From G963676795 sp963677215 (GTDB taxonomy: Bacteria; Desulfobacterota; Desulfuromonadia; Desulfuromonadales; Geopsychrobacteraceae), in contig OY781919.1 in the NCBI GenBank assembly GCA_963677215.1, positions 3,844,001 through 3,908,000 of the forward strand: a DNA stretch of 64,000 nt, written 5' to 3'. The position numbers and the translations under genes are program-made. The notes beneath the pieces were generated by a model, which saw nothing but the letters and a program-made list of their open reading frames with translations, had not been told where the DNA came from and searched no databases. This document shows, in pieces, positions 8,599 to 17,807 of the stretch (within the stretch, counting starts at the first letter, position 1; each line of letters begins with the position of its first letter).

Positions 8599-8616
8599 AT
8601 GAATCATGCTCAAGAA

Positions 8617-9573
8617 TTACAAGTTAAGACTATCAACCAGTTCTTTAACTGCACTGACCGAGTTGTCCATCAAAGCCTGTTCTGTTTCGTCAAGTTTCAA
8701 CTCAAGAACTCTTTCAATTCCACCGGCACCTATGACACAGTGGACGCCAACATAGTAGTTGTCGACACCATATTCGCCGCGCAGCAGAGCGCAGGTCGGC
8801 AGGACACGTTTCTGATCCTTCAGATAGGCCTCAGCCATGGCAATTGCGGAAGAAGCAGGGCTATAGAAAGCGCTGCCGTTGCCGAGCAGCTTGACAACTT
8901 CGCCACCGGCCGCCTTGGTTCTTTCGACCATTGCAGTCATCACTTCCTGAGCTTTTTCAGCCGAACCATATTTCTGCTCAAGCAGTTCCATGACCGGAAT
9001 GCCGGAGACGCTGGCGTAACGGACCAGGGGCACCATGGTATCTCCGTGACCGCCGAGGGTGATTGCGGAGACATCCTTGACCGAAACGCCGAGTTCCCAG
9101 GCAATGAAGGCAGCGAAACGGGCAGAATCAAGCACACCAGCCTGACCACAGACCCGTTCTGGCGGGAAGCCGGTGACTTTCTGACAGAGGGTGACCATGG
9201 CATCGAGCGGATTGGAGATAACGATGACAAAAGCATTCGGTGCATTATCACGAATCCCCTCGGAAACTGTAGTCATGATCTTGGAGTTCACCTCGATCAG
9301 ATCATCACGACTCATACCCGGTTTGCGCGGCAGACCTGCGGTGACGATTACTACGTCAGCGCCAGCGATATCCTTATAGTCGTTGGTGCCGTTGAGGCTC
9401 ACGTCGAAACCGTCTACAGGGGCTGCTTCGGCAATATCAAGAGTTTTGCCCTGAGGCATGTTTTCAACGATGTCAAACAGCATAACATCACCGAGTTCAC
9501 GCAATGCGCAAAGCTGAGCGAGAACACCACCGATCTGACCGCCGCCGATAAGAGCAATTTTAGGTCTTGCCAT
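8617..9573 (-). CDS. mdh: Malate dehydrogenase (LDH-like type)
   Basis: A 318-residue NAD-dependent malate dehydrogenase that interconverts malate and oxaloacetate. The Rossmann motif IALIGGGQIGGVLA is at the N-terminus with an acidic residue after beta-2 (DIVE) for NAD. The substrate loop has AGLPRKPGMSRDDL, in which R-x4-R positions fit malate, then VISNPLDAM and the catalytic His in ITLGGHGDTMVPL. This is the lactate-dehydrogenase-like MDH type of many anaerobes. It lies between icd and the kor operon, so three consecutive TCA functions are adjacent. Confidence 0.95.
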   Translation of the reverse strand: MARPKIALIGGGQIGGVLAQLCALRELGDVMLFDIVENMPQGKTLDIAEAAPVDGFDVSLNGTNDYKDIAGADVVIVTAGLPRKPGMSRDDLIEVNSKIMTTVSEGIRDNAPNAFVIVISNPLDAMVTLCQKVTGFPPERVCGQAGVLDSARFAAFIAWELGVSVKDVSAITLGGHGDTMVPLVRYASVSGIPVMELLEQKYGSAEKAQEVMTAMVERTKAAGGEVVKLLGNGSAFYSPASSAIAMAEAYLKDQKRVLPTCALLRGEYGVDNYYVGVHCVIGAGGIERVLELKLDETEQALMDNSVSAVKELVDSLNL

Positions 9574-9607
9574 CTTTTTTCTCCTTGTTTATTCAGACTT
9601 TAATAAG

Positions 9608-9634
9608 GTGCGGAGAGTACTCTCATCCGCCCTG
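9608..9634 (-). other. Strong hairpin between icd and mdh
   Basis: An imperfect palindrome, GCGG-AGAG-TA-CTCT-CAT-CCGC, in the 85-base icd-mdh gap. It is not followed by a U-run on the minus strand, so it looks like an intercistronic processing or stability element rather than a terminator. Confidence 0.5.
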
Positions 9635-9658
9635 TGCAAGTTGTTAATAACCCAATCC

Positions 9659-11887
9659 CTACATTGCGTCAATGATTGCATTCAAAGTCTTGCTGGGACG
9701 CATTGCCGCAGCAGCCTTGACTGGATCAAGTTTGTAGTAGCCGCCACAATCCTGAGCCTGCTCCTGAGCCTCTATCAACTCACGATCAATGATCTCAGCC
9801 TTCTCAGTCAAAGCGGCTGCAATCGACATGAAGCGCTCCCTGAGCTCCTGGCTGTCAGTCTGTGCAACGAGCGCCTGTGCCCAGTAGAGGGTCAGATAGA
9901 AGCTGCTGCCACGATTGTCGATCTCACCGGTCTTGCGGGACGGCATCTTCTGATGTTCAAGATACTGACCAATAGCGATATCGAGGGTTCTGGCCAGCAC
10001 AGCGGCCTGCTCATTGCCCTCATTAGCAGCGATCATCTCCAAAGAAGGAACCAGGGCGCAGTATTCACCGAGAGAATCCCAGCGCAGATGGCCTTCGTTG
10101 AGGAACTGCTCAACATGCTTAGGCGCCGACCCACCGGCTCCGGTTTCAAACAGACCGCCACCAGCAAGCAGTGGCACAATGGACAGCATTCTGGCCGAGG
10201 TCCCAAGCTCGAGAATCGGGAATAGATCGGTCAGGTAATCGCGCAGCACGTTCCCGGTAACAGAAATAGTATCCTTTCCGGCGCGAACCCGCTCAAGGGT
10301 AAAACGCATCGCCTCGACCGGAGCCAGAATGCAAATATCGAGGCCTTCGGTCTCATGTTCTGCCAGGTAGGTTTTGACCTTCTTGATCAGCTCAGCGTCA
10401 TGACCGCGTTGTTCATCAAGCCAGAAGATAGCAGGCTGCCCCGTCGCCCTGGCTCGATTGACGGCCAGCTTGACCCAGTCACGGATCGGCAGATCCTTGG
10501 TCTGGCAGGAACGGAAGATATCGCCCTGTTCAGCCTGCTGCTGCAGCAGAATCTCACCGCCGGAACCGACGATCTGGAATGAACCGCGGTCCGGGGCAAA
10601 AAAAGTTTTATCGTGCGAGCCGTACTCTTCGGCCTTCTGCGCCATCAGGCCAACATTGGAAACACTTCCCATGGTAGCCGGGCTGAACTGCCCATGACGG
10701 GCCGCATCTTCAACAATCTCCGCATACATGGTCGCATAACAACGGTCCGGAATCATGGCGATGGTATCCTGAAGCTCGTCATGGCGATTCCACATCTTGC
10801 CACCATCACGGACAATGTTGGGCATTGAGGCATCAATGATGACATCATTCGGCACATGCAGGTTGGTGATATTATTCCGAGAATCAACCATCGCCAAAGC
10901 TGGCCCGGTCTCGTAGCAGCGTTGAATGTCGGCGAGGATTTCAGCTTTCTGCCCATCATCAAGCTTTTCAAGCTTATCGAGTATCCCCTTAAGACCGTTG
11001 TTCGGGTTCGCACCGATCTCCTGCAGGACGGCAGCATGTTTTTCCAGCGCATCCTTGAAATAGACCGAGACACAGTGCCCGAACATGACCGGATCTGAAA
11101 CCTTCATCATGGTGGCCTTCAGATGCAACGAAAGAAGAACCCCCTTCTCTTTCGCGTCAGTCGCTGTCGTTGCGTAGAATTCGCGCAACTTTGCAACGCT
11201 CAGCAACGAACTGTCGATAACCTCACCCTGCTGAAGAGCTATCCCCTCCTTCAGGACAGTGATCTCGCCATTTTCGGCAACAAACTGGATCTTGACTTTG
11301 TCAGCAGCATCAAGAGTGAGTGAAGTTTCAGAGCCATAAAAATCGCCACTGTTCATATGGGCGACGCGACACTGAGACTCACCGGGTGCTGGCCACGCTT
11401 TCATCATCTTGTGTGGATGCTTGGCTGCAAATCGTTTGACCGAACCCGCAGCGCGCCGGTCTGAATTTCCTTCTCGAAGAACCGGGTTTACAGCAGAACC
11501 GAGGATCTTTGAATAGGTCGCCTGAACAGCTTTATCTTCATCGGTCTTGAGCTCTTCAGGATAGTCAGGGATCGCATACCCCTTTCCCTGCAGCTCCTTG
11601 ATGGCAGACTGCAACTGCGGAACGGAAGCACTGATATTTGGCAGCTTGATGATATTGGCCTGGGGATTTTTAACCATCCCCCCTAGCTCTGCCAGGTCAT
11701 CCGAGATCCTTTGGACTTCAGTCAACCTGTCGGAGAAATGGGCGAGAATCCTCCCCGCAAGCGAAATATCCCTTTTCTCGACCTCGATACCGGCTTGCTT
11801 GGTAAAAGCCTTGACGGTTGGCAGGAATGCGTAGGTTGCCAACGCAGGTGCTTCATCAGTTTCAGTCCAAACGATCTTAGATGACAT
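9659..11887 (-). CDS. icd: Monomeric NADP-dependent isocitrate dehydrogenase
   Basis: A 742-residue monomeric isocitrate dehydrogenase that oxidises isocitrate to 2-oxoglutarate with NADP. The length and such segments as YTETDEAPALATYAFLP-like KIVWTETDEAPALATYAF, LREGNSDRRAAGSVKRFAAK (substrate binding), GSVSNVGLMAQKAEEYGSHDKTF and FWLDEQRGHDAEL identify the monomeric family (type II), unrelated in length to the dimeric enzyme. It starts with ATG at 11887. It is the first gene of an icd-mdh unit with its own promoter, and makes the substrate of the KOR enzyme encoded downstream. Confidence 0.95.
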   Translation of the reverse strand: MSSKIVWTETDEAPALATYAFLPTVKAFTKQAGIEVEKRDISLAGRILAHFSDRLTEVQRISDDLAELGGMVKNPQANIIKLPNISASVPQLQSAIKELQGKGYAIPDYPEELKTDEDKAVQATYSKILGSAVNPVLREGNSDRRAAGSVKRFAAKHPHKMMKAWPAPGESQCRVAHMNSGDFYGSETSLTLDAADKVKIQFVAENGEITVLKEGIALQQGEVIDSSLLSVAKLREFYATTATDAKEKGVLLSLHLKATMMKVSDPVMFGHCVSVYFKDALEKHAAVLQEIGANPNNGLKGILDKLEKLDDGQKAEILADIQRCYETGPALAMVDSRNNITNLHVPNDVIIDASMPNIVRDGGKMWNRHDELQDTIAMIPDRCYATMYAEIVEDAARHGQFSPATMGSVSNVGLMAQKAEEYGSHDKTFFAPDRGSFQIVGSGGEILLQQQAEQGDIFRSCQTKDLPIRDWVKLAVNRARATGQPAIFWLDEQRGHDAELIKKVKTYLAEHETEGLDICILAPVEAMRFTLERVRAGKDTISVTGNVLRDYLTDLFPILELGTSARMLSIVPLLAGGGLFETGAGGSAPKHVEQFLNEGHLRWDSLGEYCALVPSLEMIAANEGNEQAAVLARTLDIAIGQYLEHQKMPSRKTGEIDNRGSSFYLTLYWAQALVAQTDSQELRERFMSIAAALTEKAEIIDRELIEAQEQAQDCGGYYKLDPVKAAAAMRPSKTLNAIIDAM

Positions 11888-11958
11888 CCATAATCTCCTT
11901 GATGATCAAACAACGTACCCCTCAATAACAGTTTTTCAGACTTAGATCACAGTTAATT

Positions 11959-11993
11959 TTGTATACAGTATGCAAACTGAGCCGAACTGTCAA
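11959..11993 (-). promoter_or_regulatory. icd promoter with overlapping palindromic operator
   Basis: On the minus strand, TTGACA (11993-11988) and TACTGT (11970-11965) are spaced exactly 17 bases apart. A near-perfect inverted repeat, TTGTATA-CAG-TATGCAA (11959-11975, one mismatch), covers the -10 element. That placement suits a repressor; the palindrome resembles GntR-type operators, but the regulator is not identifiable here. Confidence 0.6.
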
Positions 11994-12073
11994 GGGCTAT
12001 TAGCGCCAAAATCCAGAGAACAAAACCGGCGATCAGAAACCTAAAACAAGCAACAGCCTAACAGAAAAAACAA

Positions 12074-12110
12074 TGGCAGGGTGCTTGATCCTCATCAAAT
12101 CACCCTGCCA
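12074..12110 (-). terminator. Rho-independent terminator after LysM lipoprotein gene
   Basis: Stem TGGCAGGGTG / CACCCTGCCA with a 17-base loop that can itself partly pair, followed on the minus strand by TTGTTTTTT. It lies about 35 bases past the stop. Confidence 0.85.
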
Positions 12111-12145
12111 TGGACATCAGGTCTTCAAATTTATCTAGTGTCGAT

Positions 12146-12862
12146 CTAAAACAGATCGAGATCCTGCGCTTCACGCCGAGCCGCATCGACCTCACCACGG
12201 GATTTATCGCGAGGAACAACCAGCACCTGTCCGGCAAATATCTCGGTGGGATCCTTGATCTGATCGCGATTCGCCTTGTAAATCAGTGGCCACAACTGCG
12301 CGTCGTTATAGACCTCCGGACGAGCCGCAACCATGGCCAGATCTTCTCCCGACAACACCTCTACCTGATCAACTAGCAAAGGCTTATGCTCCGGCTCCGG
12401 CTCTTCCTCAACCGGTTCACTGACCTGCGGTTCAACCTTCGGCTTTGCCTTGGCCAGTTCCCGCTCCCGCTGACGTTTCAGTTCAGCTTGTTTTAATTCC
12501 GCCAGACGCTTTTCTTCACGTTGACGCTGTACCTCTGCCTGCTGCTGTTCCGCGATCCGCGCCTGTTCCTCGGCAATCCGCTCTTTCTCTGCCCGGGCCT
12601 GAATCAAGGCTTCATCGGCATAGCGACTAGACAACGCCAGGGTTCTTTCCGCAACCCTATATTCACCATTGGCGATCTGTTGTTCGGCGGCCTGCAGTGC
12701 GCTGCTGGCGAGCTGATATTCTCCCGGCGCCAGCTCGGCTGCACCACCGGCGTATGCCATGGAAACCTTGGTCCGGGTCCGAGACAACAGTTCATCCGGC
12801 AGCTTGGCACAACCAGCCGTCAAAAAGATCAATAGCGCTATATATAACAGACGAATATGCAT
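12146..12862 (-). CDS. Lipoprotein with DUF4398-like and LysM-like domains
   Basis: A 238-residue envelope lipoprotein. The signal peptide ends in the lipobox LTAGC. Residues 35-95 form a helical repeat typical of DUF4398 (ALQAAEQQIANGEYRVAERTLALSSRYADEAL), then a long charged coiled coil rich in Glu/Gln/Arg (about 95-145), a Pro/Glu-rich spacer, and a C-terminal LysM-like peptidoglycan-binding segment (NDAQLWPLIYKANRDQIKDPTEIFAGQVLVVP). The design suggests an outer-membrane-anchored protein that touches the cell wall. It stands alone, with a terminator downstream and a copy of the dispersed repeat upstream. Confidence 0.85.
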   Translation of the reverse strand: MHIRLLYIALLIFLTAGCAKLPDELLSRTRTKVSMAYAGGAAELAPGEYQLASSALQAAEQQIANGEYRVAERTLALSSRYADEALIQARAEKERIAEEQARIAEQQQAEVQRQREEKRLAELKQAELKRQRERELAKAKPKVEPQVSEPVEEEPEPEHKPLLVDQVEVLSGEDLAMVAARPEVYNDAQLWPLIYKANRDQIKDPTEIFAGQVLVVPRDKSRGEVDAARREAQDLDLF

Positions 12863-12881
12863 CCGTACCTGCTTCTTGGCT

Positions 12882-13062
12882 GATTTTCATCCGAAAACGG
12901 CCCTTTCGGCAGTGGCGGTGTCAGTCTGCAGACCTGCTTGTACAGCGCAAAGCACTATGCCTCCGCCCAAGTCCATGATTTTCATGCCACGACGAAAAAT
13001 TGCTCGTTTTCAAACCAGAAACGTTGCTGTTGCCTTCTCGGAGTCAGCTGTGGGCAACAGCT
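12882..13062 (-). repeat. Dispersed palindromic element, copy C
   Basis: One of four related copies in the window; its 5'-to-3' sense is on the minus strand. Shared landmarks on that strand are GAAAACGAGCAATTTTT, a GTGGCA...ACCGCCAC pair, GGCGGAGGC near the apex, ACAAGCAG, and the 3' end CGTTTTCGGATGAAAA. It fills most of the gap between the aspS stop and the LysM lipoprotein gene. Its 5' module has GTTGCC/GGCAAC ends but a diverged loop. Confidence 0.85.
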
Positions 13063-13092
13063 ACAAAAAAATGACGTTAGCAACCAAGCCGC

Positions 13093-14880
13093 TTACTGTT
13101 GCTTGGCACGCAAGCGAATACCCAGCTCCTGCAGCTGTTTCTCGGAAACAACATTCGGAGCTTCCGACATCAAACAAGTTGCTTTCTGAGTTTTCGGAAA
13201 GGCAATAACGTCACGAATCGAATCAGCACCGGTCAGAATCATCATCAGACGATCGAGACCAAAGGCAATGCCACCATGAGGAGGAGCCCCATAGCTTAGC
13301 GCATCCAGCAGAAAGCCGAACTTCTCACGAGCTTCCTCTTCCTCGATTCCCAGCAAATTAAACATGCGGGACTGAACAGCCTGATCGTGAATACGGATAC
13401 TGCCGCCACCAACTTCCGAACCATTCAGGACCAGGTCATAGGCCTGGGCACGAGCCTTGCCAGGTTCACTGTCGAGCAGTTCGATATCCTCCTCAAGAGG
13501 AGAGGTAAAAGGATGGTGGACCGCAACATGGCGCTTGCTTTCGTCGTCCCATTCGAGAAGCGGGAAATCGGTGATCCAGACAAATTTATAATTATCTTTC
13601 GCGGCAAGTCCAAGACGCTGCCCCAGATGACCACGCAAACGGCCCAGAGCCTCGTTGGCAATCGACGGCTTGTCGGCCATGAACAGCAACAGATCGCCGA
13701 CCTGAGCATCGAGTGCCTTGCTCAGAGCGTCAAGCTCATCCGCGGTAAAGAACTTGGCGATCGGCGATTGCCACCCCTCTTCCGTCACCTTGACCCAGGC
13801 CAGACCCTTGGCACCGTAAACCTTGGCAAATTCGGTCAGATCGTCTAGATCTTTGCGCGAGAAGGTTGCACAGCCTTTGGCATTGAGGGCCTTGACCAGG
13901 CCGTTGTTCGCAGCAACATCGGCAAAGACCTTGAACTGGGAACCGGCAACGAGCGAGGTAATGTCGACCAGTTCCATGGCGAAACGCATATCAGGGTTAT
14001 CAACCCCGAAACGTCTCATCGCTTCGGCATAGGTCAGGCGCGGCATCGGCAGGCAGATTTCGATATCGAGTGCAGCCTTGAAAACCTTGGCAACCAACCC
14101 TTCCATGATCGAAATGATGTCATCACGATTGACGAAGCTCAGCTCGCAGTCGATCTGAGTAAATTCAGGCTGGCGGTCAGCACGCAGATCTTCGTCACGA
14201 AAGCACTTAACGATCTGATAGTAACGGTCGAAGCCAGAGACCATCAGCAACTGCTTGAACAGCTGCGGAGATTGAGGCAAAGCATAGAAATTGCCGGTAT
14301 TGACACGGCTCGGAACCAGATAATCGCGGGCACCTTCCGGGGTACTCTTGGTCAGAACCGGGGTCTCAACCTCAACAAAGCCATTGTCATCCAGATAATT
14401 ACGAACGGTTCTGGAGACCAGGTGACGCATCAGCAAATTGTTCTGCAGCGCTGGTCTGCGCAGATCGAGGTAACGGTGCTTCAGGCGAATAATCTCAGCG
14501 ACTTCGGTATATTCATCAAGCATGAATGGCGGAGTCTCGGAGCGGTTCAGAATAAGCAGTTCGGAAACCTCGATCTCAACCTCACCGGTTTTCATTTTAG
14601 GGTTCACAGTCCCTTCCGGGCGAGGAGAAACCTTGCCACGGGCGGCAACAACGAACTCATTACGCACCTGCTCCGCTTTCTGCAGCGAGGCAAGGTCACG
14701 ATCAGGGTCGAGTGCCAGCTGAACAATACCGGTCCGGTCGCGCAGATCGATGAATATCAGGCCGCCATGGTCACGCCGGCGCTGAACCCAACCCATGACA
14801 CAAATTTCCTGCCCGATCTCTGCAGATGTCAGTTCACCACAGCGATGTGATCTCTTCCAGTTTCCAAGTTTATCGTTCAA
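13093..14880 (-). CDS. aspS: Aspartyl-tRNA synthetase
   Basis: A 595-residue class II synthetase that charges tRNA with aspartate. The N-terminal OB-fold anticodon domain includes GWVQRRRDHGGLIFIDLRDR, motif 2 is KCFRDEDLRADRQPEFTQID, a bacterial insertion (GAD) domain follows, and motif 3 is GIAFGLDRLMMIL. Whether it also mischarges tRNA-Asn (non-discriminating type) cannot be settled here without knowing whether the genome has asnS. The start is the TTG at 14880, with GGAGG 5 bases upstream; the longer frame would begin inside that ribosome-binding site. It follows hisS on the same strand after about 100 bases, a common pairing. Confidence 0.96.
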   Translation of the reverse strand: MNDKLGNWKRSHRCGELTSAEIGQEICVMGWVQRRRDHGGLIFIDLRDRTGIVQLALDPDRDLASLQKAEQVRNEFVVAARGKVSPRPEGTVNPKMKTGEVEIEVSELLILNRSETPPFMLDEYTEVAEIIRLKHRYLDLRRPALQNNLLMRHLVSRTVRNYLDDNGFVEVETPVLTKSTPEGARDYLVPSRVNTGNFYALPQSPQLFKQLLMVSGFDRYYQIVKCFRDEDLRADRQPEFTQIDCELSFVNRDDIISIMEGLVAKVFKAALDIEICLPMPRLTYAEAMRRFGVDNPDMRFAMELVDITSLVAGSQFKVFADVAANNGLVKALNAKGCATFSRKDLDDLTEFAKVYGAKGLAWVKVTEEGWQSPIAKFFTADELDALSKALDAQVGDLLLFMADKPSIANEALGRLRGHLGQRLGLAAKDNYKFVWITDFPLLEWDDESKRHVAVHHPFTSPLEEDIELLDSEPGKARAQAYDLVLNGSEVGGGSIRIHDQAVQSRMFNLLGIEEEEAREKFGFLLDALSYGAPPHGGIAFGLDRLMMILTGADSIRDVIAFPKTQKATCLMSEAPNVVSEKQLQELGIRLRAKQQ

Positions 14881-14983
14881 AGCATCCTCCAAGAACCGAA
14901 GTTCTGTTTTTTGTATTTATAAGTTCAAAACCAATCAAACATTATAGATGGGCAGATTTCGGGCGGTCAAGAAATACCGGGAT

Positions 14984-16237
14984 TCAACCCAGTTTTTCCT
15001 GCAGCTGACTCGCCAGACAGTCCAGGGCAACAGGACTCTGATCGCCCGAGGCCATCTCCTTCAACTGAGCCTGACCGCTGTTGATTTCGTCATCACCAAG
15101 GACCAGGACATATTCGGCCTGCAACTTGTCAGCGCGACGCATCTGCGCCTTAAGGCTCTTTCCCTGAAAATCCATCTCGGCACGAATCCCTTTCGCCTGC
15201 AATCTGGCCATCAGGACAAAGGCATAGTCTGCAGCGGCATCGCCAAGCGCGGCAATAAACAGCTGAGGGAAGGCAGGTTCAATCCTGTTCTCCCCCTTCA
15301 TCAGGACCAGCCGTTCCAGACCGATGGCAAAACCGATGCCTGGCAGAGCCGGTCCGCCAAGGCTCTCCACCAGACCGTCATAGCGACCACCGGCCGCGAC
15401 GGCGTTCTGCGACCCGAGCTTGTCGGTCACCATCTCAAAGGTCGTTCTGACGTAATAATCGAGGCCGCGCACCATCCGCGCATTGACGCTGAACGGAATT
15501 TCCAGGGAGGTCAGATACTTCTGCACCTGTGCAAAGTGATCATCACAGTGCTCGCAGAGGTGATCGATGATCGCCGGAGCATCCTGCGTTGCCTCTTTAC
15601 AGCCGGCAGATTTGCAGTCGAGAACGCGCAGCGGGTTTTTGGTATAACGGCGCTGACATTCCTCACAGAGGACATCCAGTCGCGCTTCCAGATACTGGAT
15701 CAGTTGCTGGCGGTAGATTGGACGGCAATCAGGGCAGCCAAGGGAATTGACCTGCAGCGAGACCGAATCGATACCGGCCTTCTCAAAAAATCTGTGCAGC
15801 ATGGCGAGAATCTGGGCATCGATCTTGGCATCTTCAACCCCGAGAGCCTCAACGCCGATCTGATGGAACTGACGGTAACGTCCTTTTTGCGGACGTTCGT
15901 AGCGGAACATCGGCCCCATGTAATAGAGCTTGGTCACAGCATCCAGGTTGAACAGCTTGTTCTGAATAAAAGCACGCATGACCGGTGCGGTCCCTTCGGG
16001 ACGCAAGGTGATTGAATTGTCACTTTTGTCCTCGAAGCTGTACATCTCTTTTTCGACAATATCTGTGGTCTCACCGATAGAGCGACAAAAGAGCTCGGTC
16101 TTTTCGGGAACAGGGGTGCGAATTTCGGAAAACCCGTAAGTCCCGAAAACTTCACGAGCCTGCTGCTCAAGAAACTGCCAGGTTTCAATTTCACCCGGCA
16201 GGATATCGTTCATGCCTTTAATACCAGTGATACTCAA
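14984..16237 (-). CDS. hisS: Histidyl-tRNA synthetase
   Basis: A 417-residue class II synthetase. Motif 1 is near GMNDILPGE; motif 2 is GPMFRYERPQKGRYRQFHQIG; the histidine-specific motifs are LDYYVRTTFE and AAGGRYDGLVE; motif 3 is GIGFAIGLERLVL. The C-terminal anticodon-binding domain starts near residue 320. A CxxC-containing insertion (LDVLCEECQRRY, and CEHCDDH) is visible in the middle, as in many bacterial enzymes. The start is TTG with AAGGA upstream; the family sequence S-I-T-G-I-K-G-M-N-D begins right there. Confidence 0.96.
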   Translation of the reverse strand: MSITGIKGMNDILPGEIETWQFLEQQAREVFGTYGFSEIRTPVPEKTELFCRSIGETTDIVEKEMYSFEDKSDNSITLRPEGTAPVMRAFIQNKLFNLDAVTKLYYMGPMFRYERPQKGRYRQFHQIGVEALGVEDAKIDAQILAMLHRFFEKAGIDSVSLQVNSLGCPDCRPIYRQQLIQYLEARLDVLCEECQRRYTKNPLRVLDCKSAGCKEATQDAPAIIDHLCEHCDDHFAQVQKYLTSLEIPFSVNARMVRGLDYYVRTTFEMVTDKLGSQNAVAAGGRYDGLVESLGGPALPGIGFAIGLERLVLMKGENRIEPAFPQLFIAALGDAAADYAFVLMARLQAKGIRAEMDFQGKSLKAQMRRADKLQAEYVLVLGDDEINSGQAQLKEMASGDQSPVALDCLASQLQEKLG

Positions 16238-16379
16238 AGCTGAAATCCTTTATATATCGATATGATTCATGATTATCAGGAATAGCGGAATTCTCAGGGT
16301 GGAGAAGATAACCTATTTCAGGACATGCGGAAAGGGGGAATCGCCTTTTTCCTCATTTTATCTGGAAATTCGTCAAAGG

Positions 16380-17756
16380 CTACTTTTCCACCTTCTTAAG
16401 ATCTTCGACACTGTGAATCACATTTTTCGCAGTCTTTCCTGCATACATGGCCCTGTCAGCCAGTTCCAGCAGTAGATCCTTTTCTGTCGCATCCGTCGGG
16501 AAGGTGGCGAAGCCTGCGGTGACAGTGACATAACAGGGCGTTCCCTGCTCGGCCAGGAAGGCATGCCCCTCGATCAGCTTGCGAATCCGTTCGGCGACAA
16601 TACGCGCGGTGGACTCATCCGTTTCAACCAGAACAGCGGCAAACTCATCACCGCCGAAGCGGAACAGGGTGTCGACATCCCGGACACAGCTGCGCAACAG
16701 GCGACCGACCTCTTTAAGCGCCATGCTCCCGGCCATGTGACCGTGGGTATCGTTGATATCCTTGAAATGATCCAGATCCAGAAACAGCAGTGAGAACTTC
16801 AAGCGGTACCGTTGCGAACGTTTCACTTCATGATCCAGCGCGATCTGCATGTAGCGATGATTATACAGACCGGTCAGATCATCGGTATACATCAGCTCCT
16901 GGGCTTCCTGATAGCGACAGGCGTTGGCAAAGCCGACAGCAATCTGCTCACCCAGGTAATGCAGATCGGCGGAATCAGACAGCGGGCCGCCGGAGGTTTC
17001 CTTGCCACAGATCAGAACCCCTCCCTGACAGAAGTTATTCTCCCCCAGCAACAGAACACGGGCACTGACCTTCTGCTTGAGCACCCCTTCCAGATCCTTC
17101 AGCGCACTCTCATCAAGAGTTATAAAACCGCGACCTGAGAGTTTTCTCTGAGCAAGAACTTCAAGTGATTTATTGGCCCGCTCGAGTGAGATATTCTTAC
17201 AGCCGAGCAGCTCAGGGTTTGCCTCCCCTTTTTCCAGGAAGGCAAAACCGCAGAAACCGTTCAACGACTTCAGCAGGGCATCCAGGGCCAGGGGAACCAG
17301 ACGTTCCAGATCGATTTGCGTGGAAAGGTTCTGGCAGAGTTGAAAAAGCTGAATCTGCTGGCGAAGATGGTCATTTTCGGCGAGCAGACGCCGCTGCTCG
17401 AGACAGGCCTTGACCACATGCTGCAGTTGGTCAGGATTGAAAGGCTTAACCAGATAATCGCGTGCTCCCGACTTGAGGGCCTCAATGGCGGACTCAAGAC
17501 TGGCATGACTGGTGACCAGAATCACATCCGGCGGGTTATCGAGAGTACGGGAGGCCTTAAGAACCTGCAGCCCATCGGCACCCGGCATGACCATATCGGT
17601 CAAAACCAGATCATAGCTGGTCTGGCGCATCCGCTCAATCGCTTCGCTGCCGTTGATGCAGGTTTCCACACTGAGGTCGGCGTCCTCAAGCACCTCACAA
17701 TAGAGCTTGCGAAAGAAGCCGTCATCATCAGCAATCAGGATACGTGGTTCGGACAA
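16380..17756 (-). CDS. Response regulator with GGDEF diguanylate cyclase domain
   Basis: A 458-residue PleD/WspR-like protein that would make cyclic di-GMP when phosphorylated. The receiver domain (residues 4-120) has the acidic triad DDD at 10-12, phospho-acceptor D54 in LVLTDMVMPG, and K104 in LVKPF. Residues about 150-290 form a GAF-like sensory segment. The C-terminal cyclase has the active-site motif FGGDEF near residue 367, and the RDVD five residues upstream matches the RxxD inhibitory site, so product inhibition is expected. It starts with TTG, supported by AGGAGG 7 bases upstream. The kinase that phosphorylates it is not adjacent. Confidence 0.93.
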   Translation of the reverse strand: MSEPRILIADDDGFFRKLYCEVLEDADLSVETCINGSEAIERMRQTSYDLVLTDMVMPGADGLQVLKASRTLDNPPDVILVTSHASLESAIEALKSGARDYLVKPFNPDQLQHVVKACLEQRRLLAENDHLRQQIQLFQLCQNLSTQIDLERLVPLALDALLKSLNGFCGFAFLEKGEANPELLGCKNISLERANKSLEVLAQRKLSGRGFITLDESALKDLEGVLKQKVSARVLLLGENNFCQGGVLICGKETSGGPLSDSADLHYLGEQIAVGFANACRYQEAQELMYTDDLTGLYNHRYMQIALDHEVKRSQRYRLKFSLLFLDLDHFKDINDTHGHMAGSMALKEVGRLLRSCVRDVDTLFRFGGDEFAAVLVETDESTARIVAERIRKLIEGHAFLAEQGTPCYVTVTAGFATFPTDATEKDLLLELADRAMYAGKTAKNVIHSVEDLKKVEK

Positions 17757-17807
17757 ATTCTCAGCCTCCTGTAATCATCAACCCTTAGCAGATTTTAATA
17801 GCCAATG

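Noticed and set aside
12863..13092. CRISPR array or riboswitch in the aspS-lipoprotein gap
   Set aside because: There are no short regular repeats with spacers and no known aptamer core; the gap is explained by element copy C.
14948..16015. A 355-codon frame opposite hisS
   Set aside because: hisS motifs on the other strand are complete; the antisense frame has no recognisable protein features.
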